Source: an uncultured Paracoccaceae bacterium (GTDB lineage: Bacteria; Pseudomonadota; Alphaproteobacteria; Rhodobacterales; Rhodobacteraceae). From it: a DNA stretch of 64,000 bases. The notes beneath the pieces were generated by a model that was given only the letters and a program-made list of their open reading frames with translations, was not told the DNA's origin and made no database searches. Shown here one piece after another: positions 16,199 to 25,536 of the stretch. Numbering within the stretch: the stretch's first letter is position 1; each line of letters starts with the position of its first letter. Where the stretch lies: positions 2,294,001-2,358,000 of the forward strand of contig CANLNT010000001.1 in NCBI GenBank assembly GCA_947492825.1. Reading direction: 5' to 3'. A program made the position numbers and the translations under genes.

Positions 16199-18568
16199 TT
16201 AGTAAGTAGCGCTGTGCAGGTCGCGCAGCGTGAAAGTGGGTGTCTGGGTGGGGTCAGCCGGTGTAAACACCAGCTGCGCGGTGTGGCCGGGGCCGATATG
16301 GACCCCGTTGGTGTCAAAGCGCCCGGGCGTATCCGCCTCGGCGTTGACAAAGAGTGCGAGCGCCTTGGCCGTGACGCTCAGGGTATAGGTGTCGCCGGAC
16401 TGTTGAACGCTCTGGGTCAGACCGGCAGGAAGCAGATCATAGTGCTTGTAGGGCCGCGGAGCAAAGATATCGCCGCCCTTGGCCCCGTTCGACGCTGTCC
16501 AGCCAAAGGTCAGCATCTCTTGCGGGCCAACGGTCAGCCCAGTCAGCACGGTGGCCGCCTCTGCCCCCACTGCCGCCTTGCTGCTTGCCAGCTCGCGGGC
16601 CTGACCTGCCATGTCGGTGGCATAGGCAGTCACAGAGATGTCGACCACATCAGCGGTGTCATTCACCGCGCGCAGCGTGATGCTTTCACCATCGGGAACC
16701 GCGACCACGGTGACAGGCGCGTTGAAATTGGCCGAGATGTGGTGCAGCAACTTCCAGCCGCCGCCATAGTCAAGCGAGGCCCAGCTGGCCACCGGCCATG
16801 TGTCGTTCAGTTGCCAGACCAGCGTGCCCATGCAATGCGGCTTGAGCGACCGCCACTGGGTCACAGCGGTCTTGATTGCCAGCGCCTGCTGCACCTGACT
16901 GATATAGACAAAATTCTCAAAGCTGTTGGGAAAGCGGAAATAACGGAACATCGTCTCTGCGATGCGCGCGTTGCCGCCGGGGTTCTTCTGATGGCTCTCC
17001 ATCACCGGGGCAGCAATGTTGAAATCGGCTGGCTCCGCAAAGCTGCGGATCTGGTCCATTGACGGATAGCTTTGGAACCCGAATTCCGAACAGAACCGGG
17101 GTGCCACATCGCGGTAGTGGTCAAAGTCGCGACCCTCGTGCCAGACCGACCAAAAGTGCATGTCGCCCGCGCTGTCATCGTGCCAGGCATCACCAAAGGA
17201 CAACGGGCCGGGGCTGGGTGAGGATGGCCACCAATTCGCATCCGGCACTATGTCGATCAGCGTCTCTTCGATTGTGCGGTTCAGGCGGTCGTAGTTCACC
17301 AAATAACGGTCGCGGTCGGCTTTGGAAGCCTCGTACCAGGTCAGCGCGCCGACCAGTTCATTGTCGCCGCACCACAGGGCCAGACAGGCGTGGTGGTGCA
17401 TCCGGGCGACGTTATCGCGCACCTCTGCCTGCACCTCTGCCAGATAGGCCCGGTCAGAGGGGTAAAGGTTGCAGGCGAACATGAAGTCCTGCCAGACCAG
17501 CAGGCCCAGTTCATCGCAGGCATCATAGAACGAGGTCGGTTCGTATCGGCCGCCGCCCCAGACGCGGACCATGTTCATATGGGCATCTGCGGTCGATTGC
17601 AGCAGATCACGGGTCCTGGCGTCTGTGATCCGACCGGGCAGCGCATCGGCAGGTATCCAGTTGGCCCCTTTGCAGAACACGTCGCGCCCGTTCACGCGGA
17701 TCTTGAACCCAAGGCCGGCATCATCCTTTTCGGTCACCAGCTCCATCTGGCGCAGACCGATACGGCGCGCAGCCGTGGCACCGCCAGCCTGCACATGCAG
17801 ATCATAAAGCGGCTGATCGCCCTGCCCTGCGGGCCACCACAAATCGGGGTTTGCAACGGTAAAGGTCACTTCCGCCTGCCCGTCGATCACAAAGGTCGTC
17901 AACTCTTGCCCGGCAAAGGCAAAGACCGCCTCTTTCGGGGCATTGGCGATCTGGGCTGTGACAGTCACGTCCACACCCGCGCCGCTGTGATCCTGTGCCA
18001 CCATGACCCGGTCGATCCGGGGTGCCTGCGACGCCTCGATCCGCAGTGCGCCGTAGATGCCAAAGGGGGCCAGCGCAATATTCCAATCCCAGCCAAAATC
18101 GCAGGCCGGTTTGCGCAGGAAATTGCCGTAAGGGATCGGGCAGTTCGACGACCACGGGATGTCAAAGGGATGCGCGTCGTACTTGGCCTTGCCCGCGGCA
18201 ACTGGCGCATGAAAGGTGACGCTGATCGCGTTGCTACCGACCCGCGCGGCATCGCCAAGCGGCACGCGATACTGGCGGAACGCGTTTTCTGCCGTCAACA
18301 CGATCTTGCCGTTCACCACCACGGTGACAACGGTGTCCACTTCGGACAGCACCAAATCGACGTCCGTTTCCGTCAACTCGAACGTCCGGGTGGCAACCCA
18401 ATCGCGTTCACAAATCCAGCGCAGATCATATTCGTTCTGCCCCACATAGGGGTCAGGGATCAGCCCGGCCTGATGCAGGGCGGTGATCCCATCGCCGGGA
18501 AGCGACAGGTCACAGCCATGCATGCCACTTGCATCCGCAAGCGACCAAAGACCGGACAAATCAAGCAT
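16199..18568 (-). CDS. Glycoside hydrolase family 2 beta-mannosidase
   Basis: 789 residues. It has an N-terminal sugar-binding jelly roll (DLSLPGDGITALHQAGLIPDPYVGQNEYDLRWICERDW is the beta-mannosidase signature), immunoglobulin-like domains, and a TIM barrel with acid/base E404 in WCGDNE and nucleophile E495 in RFCSEFGFQS. The QLNDTWPVASWASLDY segment is also typical of GH2 mannosidases. No signal peptide is present, so it is an intracellular exo-enzyme releasing mannose from imported beta-mannosides. The start overlaps the ATPase stop as TAATG, placing it in the same operon. Confidence 0.93.
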   Translation of the reverse strand: MLDLSGLWSLADASGMHGCDLSLPGDGITALHQAGLIPDPYVGQNEYDLRWICERDWVATRTFELTETDVDLVLSEVDTVVTVVVNGKIVLTAENAFRQYRVPLGDAARVGSNAISVTFHAPVAAGKAKYDAHPFDIPWSSNCPIPYGNFLRKPACDFGWDWNIALAPFGIYGALRIEASQAPRIDRVMVAQDHSGAGVDVTVTAQIANAPKEAVFAFAGQELTTFVIDGQAEVTFTVANPDLWWPAGQGDQPLYDLHVQAGGATAARRIGLRQMELVTEKDDAGLGFKIRVNGRDVFCKGANWIPADALPGRITDARTRDLLQSTADAHMNMVRVWGGGRYEPTSFYDACDELGLLVWQDFMFACNLYPSDRAYLAEVQAEVRDNVARMHHHACLALWCGDNELVGALTWYEASKADRDRYLVNYDRLNRTIEETLIDIVPDANWWPSSPSPGPLSFGDAWHDDSAGDMHFWSVWHEGRDFDHYRDVAPRFCSEFGFQSYPSMDQIRSFAEPADFNIAAPVMESHQKNPGGNARIAETMFRYFRFPNSFENFVYISQVQQALAIKTAVTQWRSLKPHCMGTLVWQLNDTWPVASWASLDYGGGWKLLHHISANFNAPVTVVAVPDGESITLRAVNDTADVVDISVTAYATDMAGQARELASSKAAVGAEAATVLTGLTVGPQEMLTFGWTASNGAKGGDIFAPRPYKHYDLLPAGLTQSVQQSGDTYTLSVTAKALALFVNAEADTPGRFDTNGVHIGPGHTAQLVFTPADPTQTPTFTLRDLHSATY

Positions 18569-19647
18569 TAGAGCCTCAGTTCAGACTTCTTGTCAAAGAG
18601 CGAGGCGCGCGACGGGTCGATCCCGATCTCGAGCGTCTCACCCACGGCAACGCGGGCCTGCCCGTCCATGCGGATGCGGAAGGTATGCGCGCCCAATTTG
18701 GCATAGACCAGCGTGTCAGACCCCATCGGTTCCACCAGATCAACGGTTACCTGAAACCGCAGCGGCGCACCTGCGACCAGCTCTCCGGTGATGACATGTT
18801 CGGGCCGGATACCAATCACGGCTGGGCGGTCGGCGGTTTGCGGATCAACCCATTCATAGCCGGTCATCGGCATCACCATATCGTCCACCTTGAAGGTGCC
18901 GCCGGTCAGGTCGCCGTCGAGGAAGTTCATCGAGGGCGAGCCAATAAAATCAGCCACATAGATGTTCTGCGGGCGGTTGTAGATTTCATCCGGGCTGCCC
19001 AGCTGCATGATCAACCCGCCCTTCATGATCGCAATCCGGTCGGCCAGCGTCATCGCCTCGACCTGATCATGGGTCACATAGATCATGGTGTTTTCAAGCT
19101 GCTGGTGCAGCCGCTTGAGTTCCACCCGCAAGTCCGCGCGCAGCTTGGCATCAAGGTTCGACAGGGGTTCGTCAAACAGGAAAACATCCACATCCCGCAC
19201 CAACGCACGGCCAATGGCAACACGCTGCCGCTGACCACCAGACAAGGCACCGGGCTTGCGATCCAATAGCGGCTGGATTTGCAGGATTTCAGCGGCGCGC
19301 GCCACGCGTTCCTCAATCTCGGCCTTGGGGACCTTGGCGTTCTTGAGGCCAAAGCTCAGGTTCCCTTTCACCGTCATTTGCGGGTAAAGCGCATAGCTTT
19401 GGAACACCATGCCGATGCCGCGTTCGCTGGGCTCTGCCCATGTGACGTTCTTGCCCTTGATGTGAATCTGGCCGTCAGAGACCTCCAGCAGCCCCGCAAT
19501 ACAGTTCAGCAAGGTGGATTTGCCGCAGCCCGAAGACCCCAGTAGCACCAGAAACTCGCCTTCGTGGATATCAAGGTTGAGGTTCTTGAGCACTTTGACA
19601 GCGCCGAAAGCCAGATCGAGATTTTTGATTTCAACTGAGTGGGTCAT
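18568..19647 (-). CDS. ABC transporter ATP-binding protein, UgpC/MsmK type
   Basis: 359 residues. It carries Walker A GSSGCGKST (K43), signature [16 protein letters not shown], Walker [13 protein letters not shown] and H-loop THDQVEA. The C-terminal OB-like regulatory domain (VIGIRPEHVITGELVAG) is typical of CUT1 carbohydrate importers. It energises the two permeases encoded just upstream and lies on the inner face of the membrane. The gap from the MalG-type gene is only 3 bases. Confidence 0.95.
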   Translation of the reverse strand: MTHSVEIKNLDLAFGAVKVLKNLNLDIHEGEFLVLLGSSGCGKSTLLNCIAGLLEVSDGQIHIKGKNVTWAEPSERGIGMVFQSYALYPQMTVKGNLSFGLKNAKVPKAEIEERVARAAEILQIQPLLDRKPGALSGGQRQRVAIGRALVRDVDVFLFDEPLSNLDAKLRADLRVELKRLHQQLENTMIYVTHDQVEAMTLADRIAIMKGGLIMQLGSPDEIYNRPQNIYVADFIGSPSMNFLDGDLTGGTFKVDDMVMPMTGYEWVDPQTADRPAVIGIRPEHVITGELVAGAPLRFQVTVDLVEPMGSDTLVYAKLGAHTFRIRMDGQARVAVGETLEIGIDPSRASLFDKKSELRL

Positions 19648-19650
19648 GGT

Positions 19651-20610
19651 TCAACCTTTGACTGCGCCGGCTGCAATGCCACGCACGAAGAGCTTGCCGG
19701 AGGCAAAATAGATGATGAGTGGGACAAGGCCGGTCAGAAGGGTTGCCGCCATGTTGACGTTGTATTCCTTCACCCCTTGCACCGAGTTCACGATGTTATT
19801 GAGCTGTACGGTCATCGGGTAGGTTTCCGGTTTGGTGTAGATCACCCCAAACAGGAAATCATTCCAGATGCCCGTCACCTGCAGGATCATTGCAACCACG
19901 AAGATCGGCAGTGACATTGGCAGCATGATCCGGAAATAGATGCCCCAGAAGCCGGCACCATCGACCCGGGCGGCTTTGAACAGTTCCTCTGGCACAGAGG
20001 TAAAGTAGTTCCGGAAAAGCAGCGTCAGGATCGGCATCCCAAAGATCGTATGAACAATCACCAGCCCTGACAAAGACCCCATCAAACGAATAGCGGAGGC
20101 GTCTTCGTTGAACATCCGCAGGAACGTCGTCAATCCTTCGCCGCTTTCGCGCAGCAGGATCACGATAGGATAGATCATCACCTGATAGGGAATGAAGGCG
20201 CCAAAGATCAGGATGGTAAAGAAGACCTCGGACCCCTTGAAGCGCCACATCGACAGCGCGTAGCCGTTCACCGACGCAATCGCGATCGAGATGATGACCG
20301 ACGGGATCAAGATCCAGACCGAGTTGCTGAAACCGCGCGACAGACCTTCGCAATTCACGCCGGTGCAGGCTTCTGACCATGCTTTGATCCAGGGTTCAAA
20401 TGTCACCTCGACCGGAGGGGCAAAAATATTGCCAAGGCGGATTTCAGGCATGCCCTTGAGCGATGTCACGATCATCACATAGAGCGGCAGAAGGTAGTAC
20501 ATGCAGACCACGAACAAGGTGCCGTAGATGACGATGTTGGTGGGCGTAAAGGCGCGCTTGGGCCGGGGACCGCGAGGATCGGAGGCAGCGTTCGTGGTCA
20601 CATCAGCCAT
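19651..20610 (-). CDS. Carbohydrate ABC transporter permease, MalG type
   Basis: 319 residues with a cytoplasmic N-terminus and six membrane spans. The EAA loop for the ATPase is visible as EELFKAARVDGAGFWGIYFRIMLPMSLP. The C-terminus KLFVRGIAAGAVKG is the standard ending of MalG-like CUT1 permeases. The periplasmic loop after the first span contains a Cys pair (EACTGVNCEGL), probably a disulfide. The start overlaps the MalF-type gene by 8 bases. Confidence 0.94.
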   Translation of the reverse strand: MADVTTNAASDPRGPRPKRAFTPTNIVIYGTLFVVCMYYLLPLYVMIVTSLKGMPEIRLGNIFAPPVEVTFEPWIKAWSEACTGVNCEGLSRGFSNSVWILIPSVIISIAIASVNGYALSMWRFKGSEVFFTILIFGAFIPYQVMIYPIVILLRESGEGLTTFLRMFNEDASAIRLMGSLSGLVIVHTIFGMPILTLLFRNYFTSVPEELFKAARVDGAGFWGIYFRIMLPMSLPIFVVAMILQVTGIWNDFLFGVIYTKPETYPMTVQLNNIVNSVQGVKEYNVNMAATLLTGLVPLIIYFASGKLFVRGIAAGAVKG

Positions 20611-21520
20611 TTTTCTTTCCTCCGAATTCGAGATAGGCCCAAGGGATCAGCACGACCAGAACACTGAGCAGCATCATGGTGGACGCCGCAAAACCAAGAC
20701 CAAGGTTCTGCGCCAGGAACATCTTTTCGATCACGTATTTGGCGGGGACTTCGGACGAAATGCCCGGCCCGCCGCTGGTTTGGGCGACCACAAGGTCATA
20801 GACCTTGATGATGCCCGCCGCGATAATCACAAGCGCGGTCACGAACACGGGCCGCATCATCGGGATGACGATAAAGAGATAGGTTTTCCACGTCGGAATG
20901 CCTTCGACCCGGCTGGCTTTCCAGATGTCTTCGTCAATGCCGCGCATGCCAGCAAGCAACAGCACCATCACAAAGCCGGAGCCTTGCCAGATACCGGCGA
21001 TGAGAATGCCGTAGATCACGATCTCGGCGTTGTTGAGCGGGTCAAAGGCGAAAGAGGTCCAGCCCCATTCGCGCACAACGTTCTGCAAGCCAAGCGATGG
21101 ATTGAGAATCCACTGCCACACCAACCCGGTAACAACGAACGACAGCGCGAAGGGGTACAGGATGATCGTTCGGATTGTGTTTTCGAACCGGATCTTGCGA
21201 TCAAGCAGGGCCGCAAGGATAAACCCGATAACAAGCGACAGGATCAGCGAACAGGCGCCGTAAATGGCCAGGTTCTCGATCGAAATCAGCCAGCGGTTTT
21301 CGCCCCAGAGCCTTTCGTAGTTATCGAGCCCCACCCATTTGTCGGGCGCAGGCAGCAGCCGCGACCGGGTGAAGGAGTGGTAGATCGTCCAGACCGTGCA
21401 GCCGATAAAGATCACCAGCGCGGTGAAGACCATCGGAAGCGACGCAATCTTGGCCGACATGTTTCGGAAGAGACTTGACGGGCGTCTTGCCCCCGGCCCG
21501 TCTGTGTCAGTCACCGCCAT
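20603..21520 (-). CDS. Carbohydrate ABC transporter permease, MalF type
   Basis: 305 residues with six predicted spans (MVFTALVIFIGCTVWTIYHSF first). The EAA loop reads EDIWKASRVEGIPTWKTYLFIVIPMMRP. The tail ends in LIPWAYLEFGGKKNG. It forms the transmembrane channel with the MalG-type protein. A 143-base gap separates it from the upstream binding-protein gene and contains a strong stem-loop, which probably lowers expression of the permeases relative to the binding protein. Confidence 0.94.
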   Translation of the reverse strand: MAVTDTDGPGARRPSSLFRNMSAKIASLPMVFTALVIFIGCTVWTIYHSFTRSRLLPAPDKWVGLDNYERLWGENRWLISIENLAIYGACSLILSLVIGFILAALLDRKIRFENTIRTIILYPFALSFVVTGLVWQWILNPSLGLQNVVREWGWTSFAFDPLNNAEIVIYGILIAGIWQGSGFVMVLLLAGMRGIDEDIWKASRVEGIPTWKTYLFIVIPMMRPVFVTALVIIAAGIIKVYDLVVAQTSGGPGISSEVPAKYVIEKMFLAQNLGLGFAASTMMLLSVLVVLIPWAYLEFGGKKNG

Positions 21521-21617
21521 GATGTCCCCCCCGTGGCTGTGGATTTTCTAGAGGCTATGCCAAAACACCCCGGTAAGGCGAGGTCTTTGGGAATAGCGAT
21601 TGGGTGCTTGGGTCAGA

Positions 21618-21652
21618 TGTCGGGTCCAGAGCGACGCGCCCCGGACCCGACA
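21618..21652 (-). promoter_or_regulatory. Intercistronic stem-loop after the binding-protein gene
   Basis: A 10-bp perfect inverted repeat, TGTCGGGTCC (21618-21627) and GGACCCGACA (21643-21652), lies 11 bases past the binding-protein stop. There is no T tract, so it is more likely an mRNA-stabilising or attenuating structure than a full terminator. Confidence 0.6.
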
Positions 21653-21663
21653 GGAGGATAACC

Positions 21664-22896
21664 TTAGTCGGCGTCCGCGATGATGTCCGCATAGCGCTGC
21701 TGTGCGTCCGCGGCCGTGATCGACGGATCATTCCAGAATTCGACCATCAGGTCAGACAACTGGGTCTGCGTATCCGCTGACAAGGTTTGGTTGCCATCGG
21801 GCAGGATGTTGCCAGATGCGAGGATTTCCAAACCCTTCTTCATGCAGTCGTTTGCCGCTGCCAGGTCCACATCGCCACGGATCGGCAACGAGCCTTTAGC
21901 GAGGTTGAAGCTCACCTGCACTTCGGGGCTCAGCAAAAGGGCTGCAAGCTCTTTTTGGGCCGCAGTGATCTCTGCATCGTCATTGACAGGGAAGTAGAAC
22001 GCATCACCACCGGTCGAGATCACTTCGTTCACGCCCAGACCGGGCAGACAGGTGTAATCTTCGCCAGCGACCTGACCGGCCACCTGGAATTCGCCTTGCG
22101 CCCAGTCACCCATGATTTGCCCACCGGCCTGACCGGTGATCACAAGGTTGGTCGCCTGGTTCCAGTCCTGCACGTTGGAATTTGCAGCGAATGCACGCGC
22201 ATCAGCGGCAGCCTGGAAAACCTTGGTGTATTCCGGGCCCATGACGGCATCTGCGTTCTTTTCGACGGTAACCTGTGTCCATGCGTCAACGCCAGCAATG
22301 GCAACGGCCATCACGCCGAATGCGCCGGAAGACTGCCAAGGCTGCTGACCCATCGCGAGGGGGATTTTGCCAGCCGCTTCAAGCGCGGGGGCGGAGGCCA
22401 CGAATTCGTCCCAGTTGCTTGGAACATCAACGCCAGCATCGGCATAGGCCTGATGGCTGAGCCAAATCCACTGCCAAGAGTGGATGTTGACGGGTGCGCA
22501 ATAGATGCGACCATCCACGGTGCAGCTATCCAAAAGCGACGTGGGGTTCACGATGTCTTTCCAGCCTTCGGCTTCGGCAACATCGGTGAGATCAAGCAGC
22601 AGGCCTGCTTCGATCAGTTCTTCGGCCTGACGGCCATGGTTAAACTGGAATGCACCCATCGGGTCACCACCGGTGATCCGGCTGATCATCACGGGACGTG
22701 CAGTGCTACCACCGCCTGCAATCGCGCCATCAATCCATGTGTGATCGGTCTTTTCGTTGAACGCTTTGGCGAATTCGCCGACAGCAGCGGCTTCGCCACC
22801 GGATGTCCACCAATGCATGACCTCCAGCTCGACGGCTCCGACGCTTCCGGCTGCACAGATTGCTGTTGCGGACAGTAGTTTTGTTGTGAGTTTCAC
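21664..22896 (-). CDS. Sugar ABC transporter substrate-binding protein
   Basis: 410 residues. A Sec signal peptide (KLTTKLLSATAICAAGSVGA, cut before VELEV) sends it to the periplasm. The mature protein starts ELEVMHWWTSGGEAAAVGEFAKAFN, typical of CUT1 family 1 binding proteins of the glucose/mannose group. SC...YC and DC-type cysteines (LLDSCTVDGRIYCAPVN) probably form a disulfide. The start is GTG 22896 behind GGGAGG. It is the first gene of the operon, with its own promoter and a LacI-type operator just upstream. Confidence 0.94.
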   Translation of the reverse strand: MKLTTKLLSATAICAAGSVGAVELEVMHWWTSGGEAAAVGEFAKAFNEKTDHTWIDGAIAGGGSTARPVMISRITGGDPMGAFQFNHGRQAEELIEAGLLLDLTDVAEAEGWKDIVNPTSLLDSCTVDGRIYCAPVNIHSWQWIWLSHQAYADAGVDVPSNWDEFVASAPALEAAGKIPLAMGQQPWQSSGAFGVMAVAIAGVDAWTQVTVEKNADAVMGPEYTKVFQAAADARAFAANSNVQDWNQATNLVITGQAGGQIMGDWAQGEFQVAGQVAGEDYTCLPGLGVNEVISTGGDAFYFPVNDDAEITAAQKELAALLLSPEVQVSFNLAKGSLPIRGDVDLAAANDCMKKGLEILASGNILPDGNQTLSADTQTQLSDLMVEFWNDPSITAADAQQRYADIIADAD

Positions 22897-22932
22897 GATT
22901 TCAACCTCCCTGACTAAATCGTTGTAGAAAAG

Positions 22933-22960
22933 TCTATAACGTTTTAGAGTTATCTGACAA
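22933..22960 (-). promoter_or_regulatory. Promoter of the mannoside/xyloside operon
   Basis: Minus strand TTGTCA (22955-22960), a 16-base spacer and TATAGA (22933-22938). It lies 37-64 bases upstream of the GTG start of the binding-protein gene and next to the LacI-type operator. Confidence 0.55.
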
Positions 22961-22969
22961 CGAAAATAA

Positions 22970-22979
22970 TTAGCGCTAA
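22970..22979. promoter_or_regulatory. LacI-type operator in the divergent promoter region
   Basis: TTAGCGCTAA is perfectly palindromic with the central CG step typical of LacI/GalR operators. It lies between the divergent binding-protein and lacI genes, upstream of the -35 hexamer, and is the likely site of the adjacent LacI protein. Confidence 0.65.
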
Positions 22980-23043
22980 CAAAACACGCGACAGGCGCTT
23001 GAAAATATGACGGAACCAGCGCCGCTGGGGGGACGACGCAAGC

Positions 23044-24108
23044 ATGTCAAAGAATGATGAAACCATAAAAACTCGCCCCGGTGATTCGGCCTCAGCACGC
23101 GGCGCACGCAAGCAACCGACGCTGAAAACGATCGCTGCTTTGACCGGTCTTGCGGTGCCAACTGTCAGCCGTGCGCTAGGGGGCGCATCTGACATCAGTG
23201 CGACCACCCGCGCCCGAGTCCGCGCTGTCGCGGATGAAATCGGCTATGTCCCCAACCGGGCCGGTGTGCGCCTGCGCACCGGACGCACAAACGTTATCGC
23301 ACTGGTGCTGTCGACCGAACACGAGGTGATGAACCACACCGCCAAACTGATTTCTTCTGTGGCAGCAGGCCTGCGCGAGACGCCGTTTCATCTGAACATC
23401 ACGCCCTATTTCGGGGACGAAGACCCGATGAAACCGATCCGTTATATTGTCGAGACACGATCAGCGGATGCGGTCATCTTCAACCAAACGCGCGATGAAG
23501 ACCCGCGTGTGGCCTATCTACGCAGCGTCAAGTTTCCCTTTGCCACCCATGGGCGCACCAAATGGTCCGATGAACACGCCTATTACGATTACGACAATGC
23601 AGCCTTTGGCGCCTTGGGCGTGCAAGAGCTGGCCAAACGTGGCCGCAAGAACATCCTGTTGGTCGCCCCGCCCACCGACCAGCGCTATGGGAAGGACATG
23701 GTCGATGGGTCCCGGACCGCCGGACGGGAACATGGTGTCAAAGTTGATATCTTGTCCGGGGCGAGCAGCGACAATGCCATGCAGCAAACCGAAGCAGCCA
23801 TTGATGCGCATATTGCCTCTGGCGCGCCAGTAGACGGGCTGATCTGCGGCTCAAACAGTGCCAGCATTGCAGCCATGTCCGCGGTCGAGCGGGCAGGCAT
23901 GGTGCTGGGCGACAGCGTTGATCTTTTCAGTAAAGAAGCGATCCCGATCCTCAAGCGGATCCGACCATCTATCCTGACGGTCCATGAAGACGTGGCTGAA
24001 ACCGGGCGTTTCCTGGCAAAGGCGGCCATGTCGGCGGTTCTGTCCCCCAATGAACCGGCCTTGCAGTTTCTGGAAGTTCCCTCGCACAGCTCTTTGACGG
24101 ACTACTGA
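23044..24108 (+). CDS. LacI family transcriptional regulator of the mannoside/xyloside operon
   Basis: 354 residues. The N-terminal helix-turn-helix and hinge read TLKTIAALTGLAVPTVSRALGGASDISATTRARVRAVADEIGYVPNRAGVRLRTGRTN. A periplasmic-binding-protein-like sensor domain follows. A roughly 20-residue polar N-terminal extension precedes the DNA-binding domain. It is divergent from the ABC/glycosidase operon, with the operator at 22970-22979 between them. It is probably a repressor released by a transported sugar or an intracellular product; the inducer cannot be read from the sequence. Confidence 0.92.
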   Translation: MSKNDETIKTRPGDSASARGARKQPTLKTIAALTGLAVPTVSRALGGASDISATTRARVRAVADEIGYVPNRAGVRLRTGRTNVIALVLSTEHEVMNHTAKLISSVAAGLRETPFHLNITPYFGDEDPMKPIRYIVETRSADAVIFNQTRDEDPRVAYLRSVKFPFATHGRTKWSDEHAYYDYDNAAFGALGVQELAKRGRKNILLVAPPTDQRYGKDMVDGSRTAGREHGVKVDILSGASSDNAMQQTEAAIDAHIASGAPVDGLICGSNSASIAAMSAVERAGMVLGDSVDLFSKEAIPILKRIRPSILTVHEDVAETGRFLAKAAMSAVLSPNEPALQFLEVPSHSSLTDY

Positions 24109-24177
24109 TCGGCTTGCGGCATACCGCGGTGCACAACCCACTTGCCTGCGCGCAAATCCCCGGCTAACGTCCGCCCA

Positions 24178-24323
24178 GCAACGGGAGAACCGGTTTATCC
24201 GGTGCCGAAGGCGCAACCGCCCCGGAAACGCTCAGGCCAAAGGACCGTTGCAACGACAAGACTCTGGAGAGTGGCCCTGACAGGCCCGCCGAAGGGATAA
24301 CGATCTCAGGCCAAAGGACAGAG
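24178..24323 (+). promoter_or_regulatory. Tandem glycine riboswitch upstream of gcvTHP
   Basis: There are two adjacent glycine aptamers. Aptamer 1 is closed by GCAACGG/CCGTTGC (24178-24184 and 24245-24251) and contains GGAGAACC, GCCGAAGGCGCAACCGCC and CTCAGGCCAAAGGACC. Aptamer 2 is closed by CTCTG/CAGAG (24262-24266 and 24319-24323) and contains GGAGAGTGG, GCCGAAGGGATAA and CTCAGGCCAAAGGACAG. These are the consensus signatures of the class. Downstream, a GGCGCGC/GCGCGCC hairpin (24334-24352) precedes gcvT. ATCCC at 24369-24373 could pair with GGGAT at 24403-24407 over the start codon. Confidence 0.95.
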
Positions 24324-24405
24324 GGGGCATCACGGCGCGCAATCAGCGCGCCCATGTGGTGCCCGGTGATCCCAACAGATCAGCGTGGCCCGAAAGGGGA
24401 ACGGG

Positions 24406-25518
24406 ATGAGTGATCTGAAACGCACGCCGCTGTTTGATCTGCATGTGGGCCTTGGGGCCAAGATGGTGCCCTTTGCGGGCTATGAGATGCCCGTGCAGTA
24501 TGGGCTTGGCGTGATGAAGGAACATCTGCACTGCCGCGCAAAGGCTGGGCTGTTTGATGTCAGCCACATGGGGCAGGTCAAACTGGTCGGCGCGGATGCC
24601 GCCGCAGCCTTTGAAACGCTGGTGCCGGTTGACGTGGTGGGCCTTGCCGAAGGGCGGCAGCGCTACGGCTTCTTCACCAATCAGGCGGGCGGGATCATGG
24701 ATGATCTGATGCTCGCCAATCGCGGGGATCATATCTTTGTGGTCGTCAACGCCGCCTGCAAAGACGCGGACATCGCGCATGTGCGGGCACATCTGAAGGG
24801 CGTCGAGGTCATCGAAGTGACTGACCGCGCGCTTTTGGCATTGCAGGGCCCTGCAGCAGAGGCGGTGCTATCCAGCCTGAACCCTGCCGTGGCCGACATG
24901 GCCTTTATGGATGTGGCAACCGTTGATCTGAACGGTGCCGCATGCTGGATCTCACGCTCTGGCTATACCGGTGAGGACGGCTATGAAATTTCGGTGCCGG
25001 CAGCGCAGGCAGCGGCGCTGGCGAAAGAGCTTCTGGCACATGATGATGTTGAAGCAATTGGGTTAGGCGCGCGCGACAGTCTGCGGCTAGAAGGCGGCTT
25101 ATGCCTTTATGGACACGACATTGATGACCAGACATCCCCGGTGGAGGCGGCCCTGACCTGGGCGATCCAAAAGGTGCGCCGCACAGGTGGCGACCGCGCG
25201 GGCGGTTTTCCAGGTGCCGATGTCATTCTGGCCCAGATCGCGGATGGTACCACACGCAAACGGGTCGGCCTGCGCCCCGAAGGCCGGGCGCCGATGCGCG
25301 AAGGTGTGCTTTTGTTTGATGAGGCGGACGCCGTCACCCCCATCGGCAAAATCACGTCCGGCGGTTTTGGCCCGACGGTCGAGGGACCCGTCGCGATGGG
25401 CTATGTCAGCACGGGCCATGCCGCCCAAGGCACGGTTGTCTATGGAGAGTTGCGCGGCAAACGCCTGCCGCTCACCGTCACCGCCCTGCCCTTCACCCCC
25501 GCAAATTTCAAACGTTAA
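24406..25518 (+). CDS. gcvT: Aminomethyltransferase, T protein of the glycine cleavage system
   Basis: 370 residues. It transfers the aminomethyl carbon from H protein to tetrahydrofolate, releasing ammonia. Recognisable motifs are KRTPLFDLHVGLGAKMVPFAGYEMPVQY, the AGLFDVSHMGQVKL loop with the catalytic Asp region, SRSGYTGEDGYEISVP and RDSLRLEGGLCLYGHDID. I chose ATG 24406 behind GGGGAACGG; an earlier start at 24385 would add 7 residues within the leader. It is first in the gcvT-gcvH-gcvP operon under a glycine riboswitch. Confidence 0.97.
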   Translation: MSDLKRTPLFDLHVGLGAKMVPFAGYEMPVQYGLGVMKEHLHCRAKAGLFDVSHMGQVKLVGADAAAAFETLVPVDVVGLAEGRQRYGFFTNQAGGIMDDLMLANRGDHIFVVVNAACKDADIAHVRAHLKGVEVIEVTDRALLALQGPAAEAVLSSLNPAVADMAFMDVATVDLNGAACWISRSGYTGEDGYEISVPAAQAAALAKELLAHDDVEAIGLGARDSLRLEGGLCLYGHDIDDQTSPVEAALTWAIQKVRRTGGDRAGGFPGADVILAQIADGTTRKRVGLRPEGRAPMREGVLLFDEADAVTPIGKITSGGFGPTVEGPVAMGYVSTGHAAQGTVVYGELRGKRLPLTVTALPFTPANFKR

Positions 25519-25536
25519 GACCAAGAGGGAACCATC

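Noticed and set aside
24334-24352. GGCGCGC/GCGCGCC hairpin as a riboswitch terminator
   Set aside because: The stem is perfect but is followed by CATGTGGTGCC, not a T tract, so intrinsic termination is unlikely.
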